Source: an uncultured Clostridium sp.
GTDB taxonomy: Bacteria > Bacillota > Clostridia > Lachnospirales > Lachnospiraceae
NCBI GenBank assembly: GCA_947643685.1
Contig: CANRXD010000002.1
Coordinates: 1 to 19,778, forward strand
Length of the DNA stretch: 19,778 nucleotides
Direction of reading: 5' to 3'
Shown here: positions 7,399-15,287 of the stretch, one piece after another
Layout: each line of letters begins with the position of its first letter
Numbering within the stretch: the stretch's first letter is position 1
Program-made: the position numbers and the translations under genes
Notes under the pieces: generated by a model
Told to the model about the DNA's origin: nothing
Databases searched by the model: none
What the model saw: the letters and a program-made list of their open reading frames with translations, nothing else

Positions 7399-7439
7399 TG
7401 GATTTTTACCGGTAACTGTGAGAACACAAAACAGTTATG
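7399..7439 (+). repeat. 41-nt repeat copy in the leader of the selenoprotein gene
   Basis: By eye it matches 11021-11061 at 33 of 41 positions, both starting TGGATTTTT and ending GTTATG. The inner 28 bases (7412-7439) match the inverted copy at 36-63. It lies immediately upstream of the AAGGAG ribosome site at 7441-7446, so it may form a structure in the leader. Confidence 0.6.
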
Positions 7440-7453
7440 AAAGGAGATAAAAC

Positions 7454-9229
7454 ATGAGCAGCGCAAATCAGTATGATGTTGTGTGGCCCGCGACCCCGAG
7501 TACCGTACAGGGAGCCAAACTTGCAAAACGGCTGGATACCCTGGAGGGAAAGGTAGTTGCCGAGCTGTGGGACTGGGTCTTTAAAGGAGACATCATGTTC
7601 GAGGCCTTTGAGGCGGAGCTTAAAAAGATGTATCCGGGAATCAAGCTCATAAGCTGGAGAGAATTCGGCGAGATTCACGGGGCCAATGAAAGGGAGGTAC
7701 TTGCTGAACTTCCAAAGAAATTCAAGGAATTCGGCGTAGATGCAGTGATCTGCGGCGTTGGCTGCTGAGGAAGCTGTATCGCCGCCGTGACGCGTGCAAG
7801 TATTTTAGTAGAAAAACTTGGGATCCCCACCGTAACGCTCTGCTGTGACGGATTTAAGACAGCAGGAAGCTTTACCGCAAAGGGTGAGGGCTATCCCAAT
7901 CTTCCGTTCGCAACTCATCCGGGACATGTAAATACAACCCCCAATGAGCAGGTATATAAAAATGCCGTGGATATTATGCTGGACATGGTGATCAAAGGCC
8001 TGACCGTGCAGCCAAAGGATGCGAAACCGAAGAAAGAACCGAAACCGCGAGATATTATTTTCTCCGGCAGTTATGAAGAAGTGAATGAGTATTTCCTTGA
8101 GAAGGAATGGAGCGAGGGACTTCCCATCGTGCCGCCGACTCTGGAAAAGGTGGATGCGTTCATGAAATTCACCAACCGGAAACCCGATGAGGTTCTTGGA
8201 ATTGTAAAGCCGGAGAACCGGAAAGCTACCGTCTGGAGCGTCGCTGTCAATGGGGTGATGAGCGGATGCCGTCCGGAGTACATGCCGATTCTCGTGGCGA
8301 TTACGGAAGCAATGTGCGATCCCTATTTCGCCCAGGAAAATCTGGGTCACACACCGGCTACCGAATGTATCATAATCCTCAGCGGAAGTCTTGTCAAGGA
8401 ATTAAATTTCAACTGCACCCAGGGTGCGCTGCGCCCGGGCTTCCAGGCCAACACCAGTATCGGACGTTTCTGGAGAATGTATCTGAGAAATGTCTGCGGT
8501 TTCCTGCCCCATAAGACGGACAAGGGCTGTTACGGAGACAATTTCCGAATCGTACTGGCGGAAAATGACGAATATCTGGAAGAGATCGGTTGGCAGCCTT
8601 ACCGTGTTGACAGAGGCTTCGCGAAGGAAGACAATGTGATTACCGTTATGACTCTGACAGAGAGAACACAGGCAATCGAGTGCGGCTGGCCGACGGCGGA
8701 GGGAATTCTTACGGCAATCGAAAAGCGTATGGCGGATAACCATATGTTTATTCAATTTTTCTTCCGGGGACAGCATATGATGCCCCTGGTGATTCTGACC
8801 CCCACTATTATCGACTCCCTGATCCGAGAGGGCTATACGAAGGAAACGGTGAAGGAGCACTTCTTTAAAGGGGCCAAATTCCGCCTGTGGAATTTAAGCA
8901 ACCGTCTGGCGGAGCGTTTTGTGACCGGTCTGGAGCAGGGCAACTGGCCTCAGTTTATCGGCACAAAGGAAGAGTATGGCGACTTTAAAGTAAATGCAGA
9001 CGGCAAACTGGAATTTTATGATGAAAACGGCAAATTGACCGATATGGGAGAGAACCGGTTTATTCAGATGATGGCCGACCCCAATGATTTCCAGCTGATC
9101 GTCAGCGGAGATCCGGCCCGTGACCATGCGATCATCGGCGCCCAGAACGGTTTCATGGGATGGCCCACCAGCAAAAAGGTGGAACTTCCGGAGAATTGGG
9201 AGGAACTTTTAAAGAACGTCAGAAAATAA
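7454..9229 (+). CDS. UGSC-type selenoprotein, UGA (7766-7768) read as selenocysteine
   Basis: A single frame runs from ATG 7454 (RBS AAGGAG) to TAA 9229, broken only by a UGA at codon 105. Reading it as Sec gives Cys104-Sec105-Gly-Ser-Cys108 and a 591-residue protein. This matches the motif of what I know as the 'UGSC family (seleno)protein'. The first domain (about 1-190) has 'VDAVI', then the Sec motif, then 'LVEKLGIPTVTLC', a pattern reminiscent of the Sec segment of the glycine and proline reductase B-type subunits (inference). The second domain (about 205-590) starts near 'DIIFSGSYEEV', includes 'GLPIVPPTLEKV', and has no function I can name. The downstream GTG at 7787 has no ribosome site. 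A SECIS-like hairpin follows the UGA. The neighbouring flavoprotein is a likely electron partner. Confidence 0.9.
7773..7801 (+). promoter_or_regulatory. Bacterial SECIS-like hairpin directly after the UGA
   Basis: Folded by hand: 7780-7782 pair with 7792-7794, U7779 is bulged, and 7775-7778 pair with 7795-7798 (one G-U). Two more pairs below (7774-7800, 7773-7801) flank a bulged A7799. The 9-base apical loop (7783-7791) contains GU at 7787-7788. A bulged U below a short upper stem with GU in the loop is the pattern recognised by SelB in E. coli fdhF. Counting the U of UGA as 1, the bulge is at 14 and GU at 22-23, close to 17 and 23-24 in fdhF. Confidence 0.65.
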
Positions 9230-9248
9230 TGGATTATAGGAGGGGATT

Positions 9249-9620
9249 ATGAGCGAAACTACTATTTTACTGCTTTGTCTGGCAGCAATTGTTATTTCCA
9301 TCGCCATCTGCTTTAAGACCGGCATCAATATGGGCCTTATCGCAATGACATTTGCGTTTTTAATCGGCTGTCTGTTCATGGGAGAAAAGGCAGCGGCAAC
9401 GGGAATCAATACGGTGGCCCTCTACGCAGCGGCCCAGATCGGAGCCCTTGCCACACCGATTTCGCCGTTTTCCACCGCCGGAGCCCAGTTTGTGGGACTG
9501 GCTCCCGATGATAAGTTAAGTGACACTCTGGTAAAACAGCAGTTCCTTCTTGCCATTGTGATGATGGCGGCCACTACCGTTGCGGCACTGTTTGGACTGT
9601 GCGGTATTTTTAAGCTTTAA
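9249..9620 (+). CDS. Short MatC-like membrane protein, apparent internally deleted transporter
   Basis: This 123-residue hydrophobic protein has an excellent ribosome site (AGGAGGGG, 9238-9245). Segments at about 4-22, 26-45, 53-70 and 97-120 are long enough to span the membrane. Residues 1-45 ('FKTGINMGLIAMTFAFLIGC') resemble the N-terminus of dicarboxylate carriers of the MatC family. Residues about 65-90 ('ISPFSTAGAQFVGLAPDD') resemble their C-terminal region. Family members have roughly 400 or more residues, so the middle appears to be missing in frame. It may be a remnant or a small membrane protein with another role. The intact transporter for this pathway would then be elsewhere. Identification is from memory of the family. 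Confidence 0.6.
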   Translation: MSETTILLLCLAAIVISIAICFKTGINMGLIAMTFAFLIGCLFMGEKAAATGINTVALYAAAQIGALATPISPFSTAGAQFVGLAPDDKLSDTLVKQQFLLAIVMMAATTVAALFGLCGIFKL

Positions 9621-9654
9621 CGGAACAGTTTAAGTTCCGGCGCCTTTGCCGGAA
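9621..9654. repeat. Two mutually exclusive intergenic hairpins
   Basis: CGGAAC/GTTCCG (9621-9626 with 9634-9639) overlaps TTCCGGC/GCCGGAA (9635-9641 with 9648-9654). The two cannot form together. They lie between the membrane-protein stop and the ACAGGAG ribosome site of the nitroreductase, so they could influence its translation. No T run is present. Confidence 0.4.
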
Positions 9655-9668
9655 ACAGGAGAAACTCT

Positions 9669-10256
9669 ATGAATGCTGTGATTGAAACCATATTAAAACG
9701 CCGGAGCGTCAGAGCCTATCAGGAGAAGCAGATTACAAAGGAGGAGCTGGATGCCCTTCTTACCTGCGCCCTGTATGCACCCACCGGAGGAAATTTACAG
9801 AACAGCCGGTTCCTTGTAATTCAAAACCCGAAGATCCTGGAAGAGTTAAACGGGGTGATTCGCCATGAGCTGGCCTCCAGAGAACCTGTGGAGGGTGAAA
9901 TGATGGCGAAGGGAATCCGAAGGGCCCGCCAGGACGGATATCACTTTATTTTTCATGCCCCCACACTCATAAGCGCCGTGGCCCCGGGAGACCATGAAAA
10001 CAGCATGGCTAACTGCTGCGTGGGCCTTGAAAATATTCAGATTGCTGCCGTATCCCTGGGACTTGGGGCATGCTGGAGCAATCAGCCCCACTGGCTGACA
10101 GATGTACCGGCTGTAAGGGAGATCTTCGGACGGCTGGGTTTAAAAGAAAATGAAGATATTTTCGGAAGTGTTTCCGTGGGGTATCCGGCCTTTGTGGCAA
10201 AGCAGGCCCCGGCCAGAAAAGAAGGGCGGATTTTCCTGGACCGGGAGCTGCCGTAA
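9669..10256 (+). CDS. Nitroreductase-family FMN oxidoreductase
   Basis: This 195-residue protein has the usual length for an FMN-dependent nitroreductase-family enzyme. 'ILKRRSVRAY' (8-17) is the N-terminal FMN-phosphate-binding signature, and 'CALYAPTGGNLQNSRFLVIQ' (34-53, split across the second helix) is typical. 'AAVSLGLGACWS' and 'GSVSVGYPAF' complete the fold. Members reduce nitro groups, quinones, enones or other activated double bonds, or act as dehalogenases. It is last in operon 1 on the plus strand, meeting aroM tail to tail. In this setting it may reduce an unsaturated intermediate, but the sequence does not settle this. Confidence 0.88.
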   Translation: MNAVIETILKRRSVRAYQEKQITKEELDALLTCALYAPTGGNLQNSRFLVIQNPKILEELNGVIRHELASREPVEGEMMAKGIRRARQDGYHFIFHAPTLISAVAPGDHENSMANCCVGLENIQIAAVSLGLGACWSNQPHWLTDVPAVREIFGRLGLKENEDIFGSVSVGYPAFVAKQAPARKEGRIFLDRELP

Positions 10257-10320
10257 GATTTTATACCAGTGTATGGATACATTTATTTTCAGGCCGGTTA
10301 TTTGGCGAAGTGTCAATGTG

Positions 10321-10986
10321 TCAACACACCAGCTCACAGATCATACGGGCCGTGAGAGTGCGGGGAAGGATCACAGGCTTTCCTGTAAGGGCCTGTATCC
10401 GTTCCTTCATTTCCACCGTATAGCCGATACAGTCAAGTAAAATAAGATCGGTTTCTTCAGGAATGGCCCTGGCGGCTTTAAGGACTTCGTCGGGGCCGTC
10501 GTAAGGAGAAACGGCGATCATATGGACCTGTCCGGCATGGGGAGACCATTTCTTTATTCCCTGGTCCATCTGCTCTCTGGCAGGAGTAAGGACCGTAAGG
10601 AAACGGCTTCCGACGGCGGGAATCAGGCCGGAAAGAAGCTTGTTGGGAAAGATAAGGGGAACATGGGATTTAAAATTATCCGGAAATTCTCCGGTACATA
10701 AAAAGAGGATCAGAGAGACCTCCTTTTTCTCCAGCTCATGAATACAGGTCTGAAGCCGCGGCAGAACATAGGACTCCCCAAAGGCCACAGATGTTTTGTC
10801 GGCCAGTCTGGATACGAGGACATGATCGCCGGGCAGGGGACGGAACGCGGCAATTTCTTCTTTTGTAAGACCGTCAAGACCGCCCATCTGGATAATTTCA
10901 ATGGATTTTCCTAAAATTGGTTCCATTTCAGGAATAAGATCGGTTCGCGGTGCCTGTCCTACCGTAATTGCGCCAATTTTTTTCAT
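10321..10986 (-). CDS. aroM: AroM-family protein
   Basis: This 221-residue protein starts at the ATG at 10986, five bases after AAAGGAG. An in-frame GTG six bases earlier is less likely. 'KKIGAITVGQAPRTDLIPEM' at the N-terminus and 'LLDCIGYT' near the C-terminus are the AroM signatures. AroM was named from the E. coli aroL-aroM locus and has no established biochemical function. Its fold is probably related to the Asp/Glu racemase group (inference). It is the only internal minus-strand gene and separates operons 1 and 2. Its company of acid-isomerising enzymes suggests a role on a related substrate, but that is speculation. Confidence 0.85.
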   Translation of the reverse strand: MKKIGAITVGQAPRTDLIPEMEPILGKSIEIIQMGGLDGLTKEEIAAFRPLPGDHVLVSRLADKTSVAFGESYVLPRLQTCIHELEKKEVSLILFLCTGEFPDNFKSHVPLIFPNKLLSGLIPAVGSRFLTVLTPAREQMDQGIKKWSPHAGQVHMIAVSPYDGPDEVLKAARAIPEETDLILLDCIGYTVEMKERIQALTGKPVILPRTLTARMICELVC

Positions 10987-11020
10987 AGACACTCCTTTCC
11001 TTGAACGAAGTAATCGTTTG

Positions 11021-11061
11021 TGGATTTTTGCCCGTAGCTGTGAGAGTACGGAACGGTTATG
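11021..11061 (+). repeat. 41-nt repeat copy in the aroM/prpF divergent spacer
   Basis: The second full copy of the element at 7399-7439 (33 of 41 matches by eye). Its inner part (11034-11061) also matches 36-63 in the opposite orientation. It lies between divergent genes, downstream of the aroM promoter and upstream of the isomerase gene. Confidence 0.6.
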
Positions 11062-11069
11062 CTATTTGG

Positions 11070-11099
11070 ATTTTAGCACAGGCCCGGCATGGTTTTCAA
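11070..11099 (-). promoter_or_regulatory. Candidate promoter of aroM (TTGAAA-18-TAAAAT)
   Basis: On the minus strand TTGAAA (11099-11094) and TAAAAT (11075-11070) are 18 bases apart. The leader to the aroM ATG would be about 75 nt and include the 41-nt repeat. No equally good promoter is visible for the plus-strand genes in the same spacer. Confidence 0.45.
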
Positions 11100-11126
11100 G
11101 AAGAACAAAGAAAAGAGGTAGAAACG

Positions 11127-12293
11127 ATGTATAAGCCAAACAGAAAAATTCCCTGCGTCTATATGCGCGGCGGCACCAGCAAAGCGGTTTTCTTTCATGA
11201 TAAGGACCTTCCAGAGGATGCGGCAGAGCGTGATAAAGTGATCTTAAGCGCATTTGGAAGTCCGGACAGACGTCAGATCGACGGCATGGGCGGAGCCAAC
11301 ACCTCCACCAGCAAGGTGGCGGTGATTAAAAAGAGTGAACGGCCGGGCATCGATGTGGATTATGATTTCGGCCAGGTAGATGTCAATGCCCCCATTGTGG
11401 GAAAGACCATGAACTGCGGAAATATTTCTTCCGCCGTCGGTCCCTTTGCCATTGACGAGGGCCTGGTAAAGGCAGTGGAGCCCATGACCGAGGTACATAT
11501 CTTTAACACAAATACACAGAAGGAAATTATCGCACAGGTTCCCGTAAAGGACGGGCGTGCCGTTACCGAGGGCGACTTTGCCATTGACGGCGTTCCGGGT
11601 ACAGCGGCAAAGGTGACCTTAAAATTTGTCGCCCCCCAGGGGGCGGCATCCGGAAAGCTGCTTCCCACGGGCCAGGGGAAGGATAGTATTGAAATTGAGG
11701 GAAAGAACTATGAATACAGCTTTGTGGATGCTGCCAATCCGGTGATCTTTGTACATCCGGAGGACTTTGGCGTAAAGGGAACAGAAATTCCGTCGGAGTT
11801 CAACGCCCTTCCAAACTGCAAGGAGATCTGCCAGATTTTGGAAATCATCCGCGGAACCGGGGCCGTTACTTTAGGTTTTGCCAAAGATTTAGAGGACGCC
11901 AGAGTCAACAGTCAGACACTTCCCAAGATCGCCTTTGCCACAAAGCCGGTGGACTACACGGCAGGAAGCGGCAAAGAAATCAAGGCGGGAGATGTGGACC
12001 TGGTGGGGAGACTGTTCTCCGTGGGTATGAAAATGATCGACGCCTACATGGGAACAGGAGCCATCTGTACCATCACGGCTGCCAATACACCGGGCACTAT
12101 TGTAAACGAAATCGCCAGAGAATCCCTGGGAACCGACCGGATTGAACACCTCCGTATCGGCCATCCCTGGGGCATCATGGATGCCTATGCGGATTTAAAG
12201 GTTCATGAGGACGGATCCCACGAGGTTTTAAGCGGAAATCTGGACAGAACCGCCAGACGCATCATGGAAGGTTTCGTTTACGTACGGGATTAA
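11127..12293 (+). CDS. PrpF-family acid double-bond isomerase
   Basis: This 388-residue protein, counted from ATG 11127, follows AGAGGT at 11114-11119. A longer frame from 11001 would run through the repeat and lacks a ribosome site. 'YMRGGTSKAVFF' (12-23), 'GMGGANTSTSKVAV' with Lys63, and 'MNCGNISSAVGPFA' with Cys97 match PrpF, the fold of diaminopimelate epimerase. Relatives isomerise 2-methylaconitate, or tautomerise 4-oxalomesaconate. It opens operon 2 with MmgE/PrpD next. The expected role is moving a double bond in an unsaturated tricarboxylate (inference). Confidence 0.9.
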   Translation: MYKPNRKIPCVYMRGGTSKAVFFHDKDLPEDAAERDKVILSAFGSPDRRQIDGMGGANTSTSKVAVIKKSERPGIDVDYDFGQVDVNAPIVGKTMNCGNISSAVGPFAIDEGLVKAVEPMTEVHIFNTNTQKEIIAQVPVKDGRAVTEGDFAIDGVPGTAAKVTLKFVAPQGAASGKLLPTGQGKDSIEIEGKNYEYSFVDAANPVIFVHPEDFGVKGTEIPSEFNALPNCKEICQILEIIRGTGAVTLGFAKDLEDARVNSQTLPKIAFATKPVDYTAGSGKEIKAGDVDLVGRLFSVGMKMIDAYMGTGAICTITAANTPGTIVNEIARESLGTDRIEHLRIGHPWGIMDAYADLKVHEDGSHEVLSGNLDRTARRIMEGFVYVRD

Positions 12294-12391
12294 CATGCAG
12301 AATTAACATGCGGGATTAACGCGTGGGGGTAACGCGCGGCATGAAAAGAATACGGCCCGGAAAGTCCGAAAGACAGGAGGAAAAAGAAAGG

Positions 12392-13759
12392 ATGCTGACG
12401 GAGCGATTTGCCGATTTTATTTATGATACCAATTTTGAGGATCTGCCAAAGAACATTGTTTCCCTGGCAAAGGAGCGGATTCTGGATTCCGTGGGAGCCA
12501 TCCTGGCAGGGGCCGGAAACTGGGCTTACAGGGATAAGTTTCTGGCAGCCTGCAAAGCGCAGGGATTGGGCGACTGTTCCGCTTTCACCACGGGAGATTT
12601 GAAATTTCCGGCGGCCCGGGCGGCCATGATCGACGCTACCTTCGGACATGCGGTGGAGCTGGACGACGGTCATAAATTTGCGGGGGCCCACGCGGGAACC
12701 GCCGTGGTTCCCGTAGCCTTAACCCTGGCCCGCCAGAACGGACTTTCCGGACGGGATGTGATCACCTCTGTGGTGCTGGGATATGACATTGTATACAGGA
12801 TTGCGGCCGCCATGGCGCCCCACCAGATTGATAAGGGCTTTCATCCCACCAGCAACGACGACACACTGGGAGCGGCGGCCACGGCCGGGAAACTTCTTTG
12901 CCTCACAAAGGAGCAGCTTGCAAACGCCCTGGGGCTTGCAGGGCTTTATGCGTCCGGACTTATGGAGGCCACAGTCACAGGACAGCTTTCCAAATGCGTC
13001 ATGGTGGGAAATTCCGCTGCCAGCGGAATGGCTGCCGTTTATTACGCGAAAGAAGGTATGGAAGGGACCATCAGCGTTTTTGAAGGAAAAGATGGCTTCT
13101 TCGCGGCAAAATCAAAGGATGTGAATGCAGACGCCGTCCTGGAGGGACTTGGAGAGAAATTCGTGATCACCGATACATACAGCAAGATGTATCCCACCTG
13201 CCGCCATGCACAGCCCGCCATCGAAGGCGCGCTGAATCTGATGGAGGAGTATGGATTCGGCCCGGAAGATGTGGACCATGTGTGGGTGGGAACCCATGAG
13301 GTGGCTTATACGCTGACCGGAAAAATAAAGAAGCCGAAGGATTCCGGCGAGGCAAAGTTCAGCTCTGCCTATGGGATTGCCATTGCCCTTTATGAGAAGG
13401 GCTTCGGCGTCTGCCATCTGAATCCGGAATACACAGAGAATCCCAAATATCTGGAGCTGGCGAACCGTGTTACCGTGGAACAGGACCCGGATGTCCAGGC
13501 CGTGTATCCCACAAAGCGGGGCGCAAAGGTAAAGATCTTTTTAAAGGATGGAAGAGAGCTGTCCACAGAGGTTTATGATTTAAAGGGTTCGCCCAACAAC
13601 CCGGTGGGATTTGAGGAGATAAAAAATAAATTCGTGGCCAATGTGAAAAATCTGATGACAGAAGAAGACTTAAAAAATCTGATCGACAGGATCATGAGCC
13701 TGGAAACCATGGATTCGGTGGAGCCGATCATGGAGATTCTGACAAAACCAATCGTATAA
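12392..13759 (+). CDS. MmgE/PrpD-family dehydratase-like protein
   Basis: This 455-residue protein is counted from ATG 12392, which follows ACAGGAGG (12373-12380). A GTG at 12323 would add 23 poorly conserved residues. The family includes 2-methylcitrate dehydratase, cis-aconitate decarboxylase and iminodisuccinate epimerase. Signatures include 'ERILDSVGAILAGAGNW' near the N-terminus, 'DATFGHAVELDDGH' with 'AGAHAGTAVVPVAL', and 'MYPTCRHAQPAIEGALNLM' in the middle. Because the family catalyses different reactions, dehydration/hydration or decarboxylation of a tricarboxylate are both possible. PrpF is encoded just upstream, as in methylcitrate-type clusters. Confidence 0.9.
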   Translation: MLTERFADFIYDTNFEDLPKNIVSLAKERILDSVGAILAGAGNWAYRDKFLAACKAQGLGDCSAFTTGDLKFPAARAAMIDATFGHAVELDDGHKFAGAHAGTAVVPVALTLARQNGLSGRDVITSVVLGYDIVYRIAAAMAPHQIDKGFHPTSNDDTLGAAATAGKLLCLTKEQLANALGLAGLYASGLMEATVTGQLSKCVMVGNSAASGMAAVYYAKEGMEGTISVFEGKDGFFAAKSKDVNADAVLEGLGEKFVITDTYSKMYPTCRHAQPAIEGALNLMEEYGFGPEDVDHVWVGTHEVAYTLTGKIKKPKDSGEAKFSSAYGIAIALYEKGFGVCHLNPEYTENPKYLELANRVTVEQDPDVQAVYPTKRGAKVKIFLKDGRELSTEVYDLKGSPNNPVGFEEIKNKFVANVKNLMTEEDLKNLIDRIMSLETMDSVEPIMEILTKPIV

Positions 13760-13762
13760 ATT

Positions 13763-13860
13763 GTAACAGTATCCGGAGTTTGCCGGCCGCCAAAATCAGG
13801 CAGGCCTGTCCCTGGCTTGTTGCTGTTACGTGAATAAGGACAGGAAAGCCAGTCTCCGGA
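13763..13860. repeat. Intergenic region with several interleaved inverted repeats
   Basis: GTAACAG/CTGTTAC (13763-13769 with 13823-13829), CCTGTCC/GGACAGG (about 13805-13811 with 13838-13844) and TCCGGAG/CTCCGGA (13772-13778 with 13854-13860) interleave, so they would form alternative or pseudoknotted folds. No terminator-like T run follows. They separate the prpD-like gene from leuC-like and could be a regulatory leader or degenerate repeats. Confidence 0.4.
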
Positions 13861-13881
13861 ATGTGGATGGAGAGGAAGAAC

Positions 13882-15159
13882 ATGGGAAAAACAGCGATTG
13901 TTAAGATTATGGAGCGGGCGGCCGGACGCAGTGTCTCGGTGGGAGAGAGAGTCTGGTGCAATGTGGATCTGGCTTCCGCCCGTGACTTCGGAGGGGCCAA
14001 CTGTGTGCTCCAGTTTGAAAAGGAGATGGGAAAAGACGCAAAGGTCTGGGACCCGGATAAAATTGCGTATACCTTTGATTTGCAGGCGCCGTCCCATTCA
14101 GAGAAGGTATCCAATAATCAGAAAATCATCCGTGAGTTTGCCAAAAGACAGGGCATCCGCCATGTGTTTGACATTAACCATGGCATCGGCCAGCACGTGA
14201 TGCTGGAGGCGGGGCTCATAAAGCCGGGCGATGTGGTCCTGGGAACGGACAGCCATATGAATCTTCTTGGAGCCGTGGGAGCCTTTGCCACAGGAAACGG
14301 GAACTCTGATATTGCGGCGGCATACATTAATGGCACCTGCTGGTTCCGCGTGCCGGAGACCATGAAAATCGAAGTGACGGGAACCTTTAAAAAGGGAGTC
14401 TGCATGCGGGATCTTCTGACGAGAATCGTCGGAGATCTGGGCGCCGGAGGCATGGATTTCCTGGCAGTGGAATTTACGGGAGAAACCATTGAGAGAGCCA
14501 CCCTGGCGGAGCGTATTACCCTCTGCTCCATGGTGACGGAAATGAGCGGAAAGGTGCCGCTCATCATGCCAAACGGCGAGGTGCTGGAATGGCTCTGTGA
14601 GCGTGCCGGAGAAGAAGTGAGAGAACGGGTAAGAACCCTGTCCGCGGATCCGGATGCCGAATACTGCCGGGTACTCCATTATGATGTGACCGATCTGGAG
14701 CCCCTCGCGTCCTGTCCCGATGCGCCGGACAATGTAAAGCCGGTTTCTGAGATCGCGGGGACCAGGGTGGACCAGATTCATATCGGTTCCTGTTCCAACG
14801 GAAGATACGAAGACTTTAAAGCGGCCTATGAGGTCCTTATGGCAGGGGGAGGAAAAATCGCTCCGTCCATTCGCGCCATCATTACCCCCAGTACCACCGA
14901 GGTACAGCTTAGGCTGGCCCGCGAGGGGATTCTGGCTGCATTTCTGGAGGCAGGCATTGTCTGCACGAACCCCACCTGTTCTCTCTGCACCGCGGAGCAT
15001 TACGGAGCGCTGCCGTCAGGCGACATCGGCTGTTCCACCACCAACAGGAACTTCATCGGAAAAGTGGGAAAGGGGAGTCACACCTACCTGATGAGCCCTA
15101 TGTCGGCTATGGCCACGGCAGTCCGGGGCTGTATCACGGATCCCAGGGAGATACTTTAA
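13882..15159 (+). CDS. Aconitase-family hydro-lyase large subunit (LeuC-like)
   Basis: This 425-residue protein, counted from the ATG after GAGAGG (an in-frame ATG 21 bases earlier is less supported), is the [4Fe-4S] large subunit of a hydro-lyase. Cluster ligands are probably Cys304 ('IGSCSNGR'), Cys366 and Cys369 ('NPTCSLC'). 'GTDSHMNLLGAVG' (121-133) and 'GCSTTNRNFIGKVG' (373-386) are classic. With the small subunit next to it, the enzyme adds water to or removes it from a branched di- or tricarboxylate. Known relatives include isopropylmalate isomerase, homoaconitase and dimethylmalate dehydratase. No other leucine genes lie nearby, so a catabolic role is more likely (inference). Confidence 0.88.
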   Translation: MGKTAIVKIMERAAGRSVSVGERVWCNVDLASARDFGGANCVLQFEKEMGKDAKVWDPDKIAYTFDLQAPSHSEKVSNNQKIIREFAKRQGIRHVFDINHGIGQHVMLEAGLIKPGDVVLGTDSHMNLLGAVGAFATGNGNSDIAAAYINGTCWFRVPETMKIEVTGTFKKGVCMRDLLTRIVGDLGAGGMDFLAVEFTGETIERATLAERITLCSMVTEMSGKVPLIMPNGEVLEWLCERAGEEVRERVRTLSADPDAEYCRVLHYDVTDLEPLASCPDAPDNVKPVSEIAGTRVDQIHIGSCSNGRYEDFKAAYEVLMAGGGKIAPSIRAIITPSTTEVQLRLAREGILAAFLEAGIVCTNPTCSLCTAEHYGALPSGDIGCSTTNRNFIGKVGKGSHTYLMSPMSAMATAVRGCITDPREIL

Positions 15160-15175
15160 AAGTGTTGCACGGCAG

Positions 15176-15213
15176 CCATGAGACGGCGCATGCTTGCATG
15201 CAGAGTCTCATGG
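15176..15213. repeat. Hairpin between large and small subunit genes
   Basis: Arms 15176-15184 and 15205-15213 (CCATGAGAC/GTCTCATGG) pair perfectly. The 20-base loop contains GCATGC-TT-GCATGC, a second palindrome. The two subunit genes are separated by 128 bases, unusual for a tight pair. The hairpin could stabilise or separate the mRNA halves. No T run follows. Confidence 0.5.
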
Positions 15214-15287
15214 ATATCGGGCAATCGACTTTCGTGGCATGTCCGTTTAATAAAGAAGGCCGCCAGCGGCGGTGATTGGAGGAAACG

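Noticed and set aside
7454..7768. Nonsense-mutated pseudogene ending at UGA
   Set aside because: No other stop or frameshift in 591 codons, and the UGA lies precisely in a Cys/Sec redox motif.
7787..9229. Separate 480-residue gene starting at GTG 7787
   Set aside because: No properly spaced ribosome site. It is in exact frame with the upstream part across a UGA in a UGSC motif with a SECIS-like hairpin.
11001..11126. Extended N-terminus of the PrpF-like protein
   Set aside because: The extra 42 codons cover the repeat and the aroM promoter. The ATG at 11127 has a ribosome site and matches the family start.
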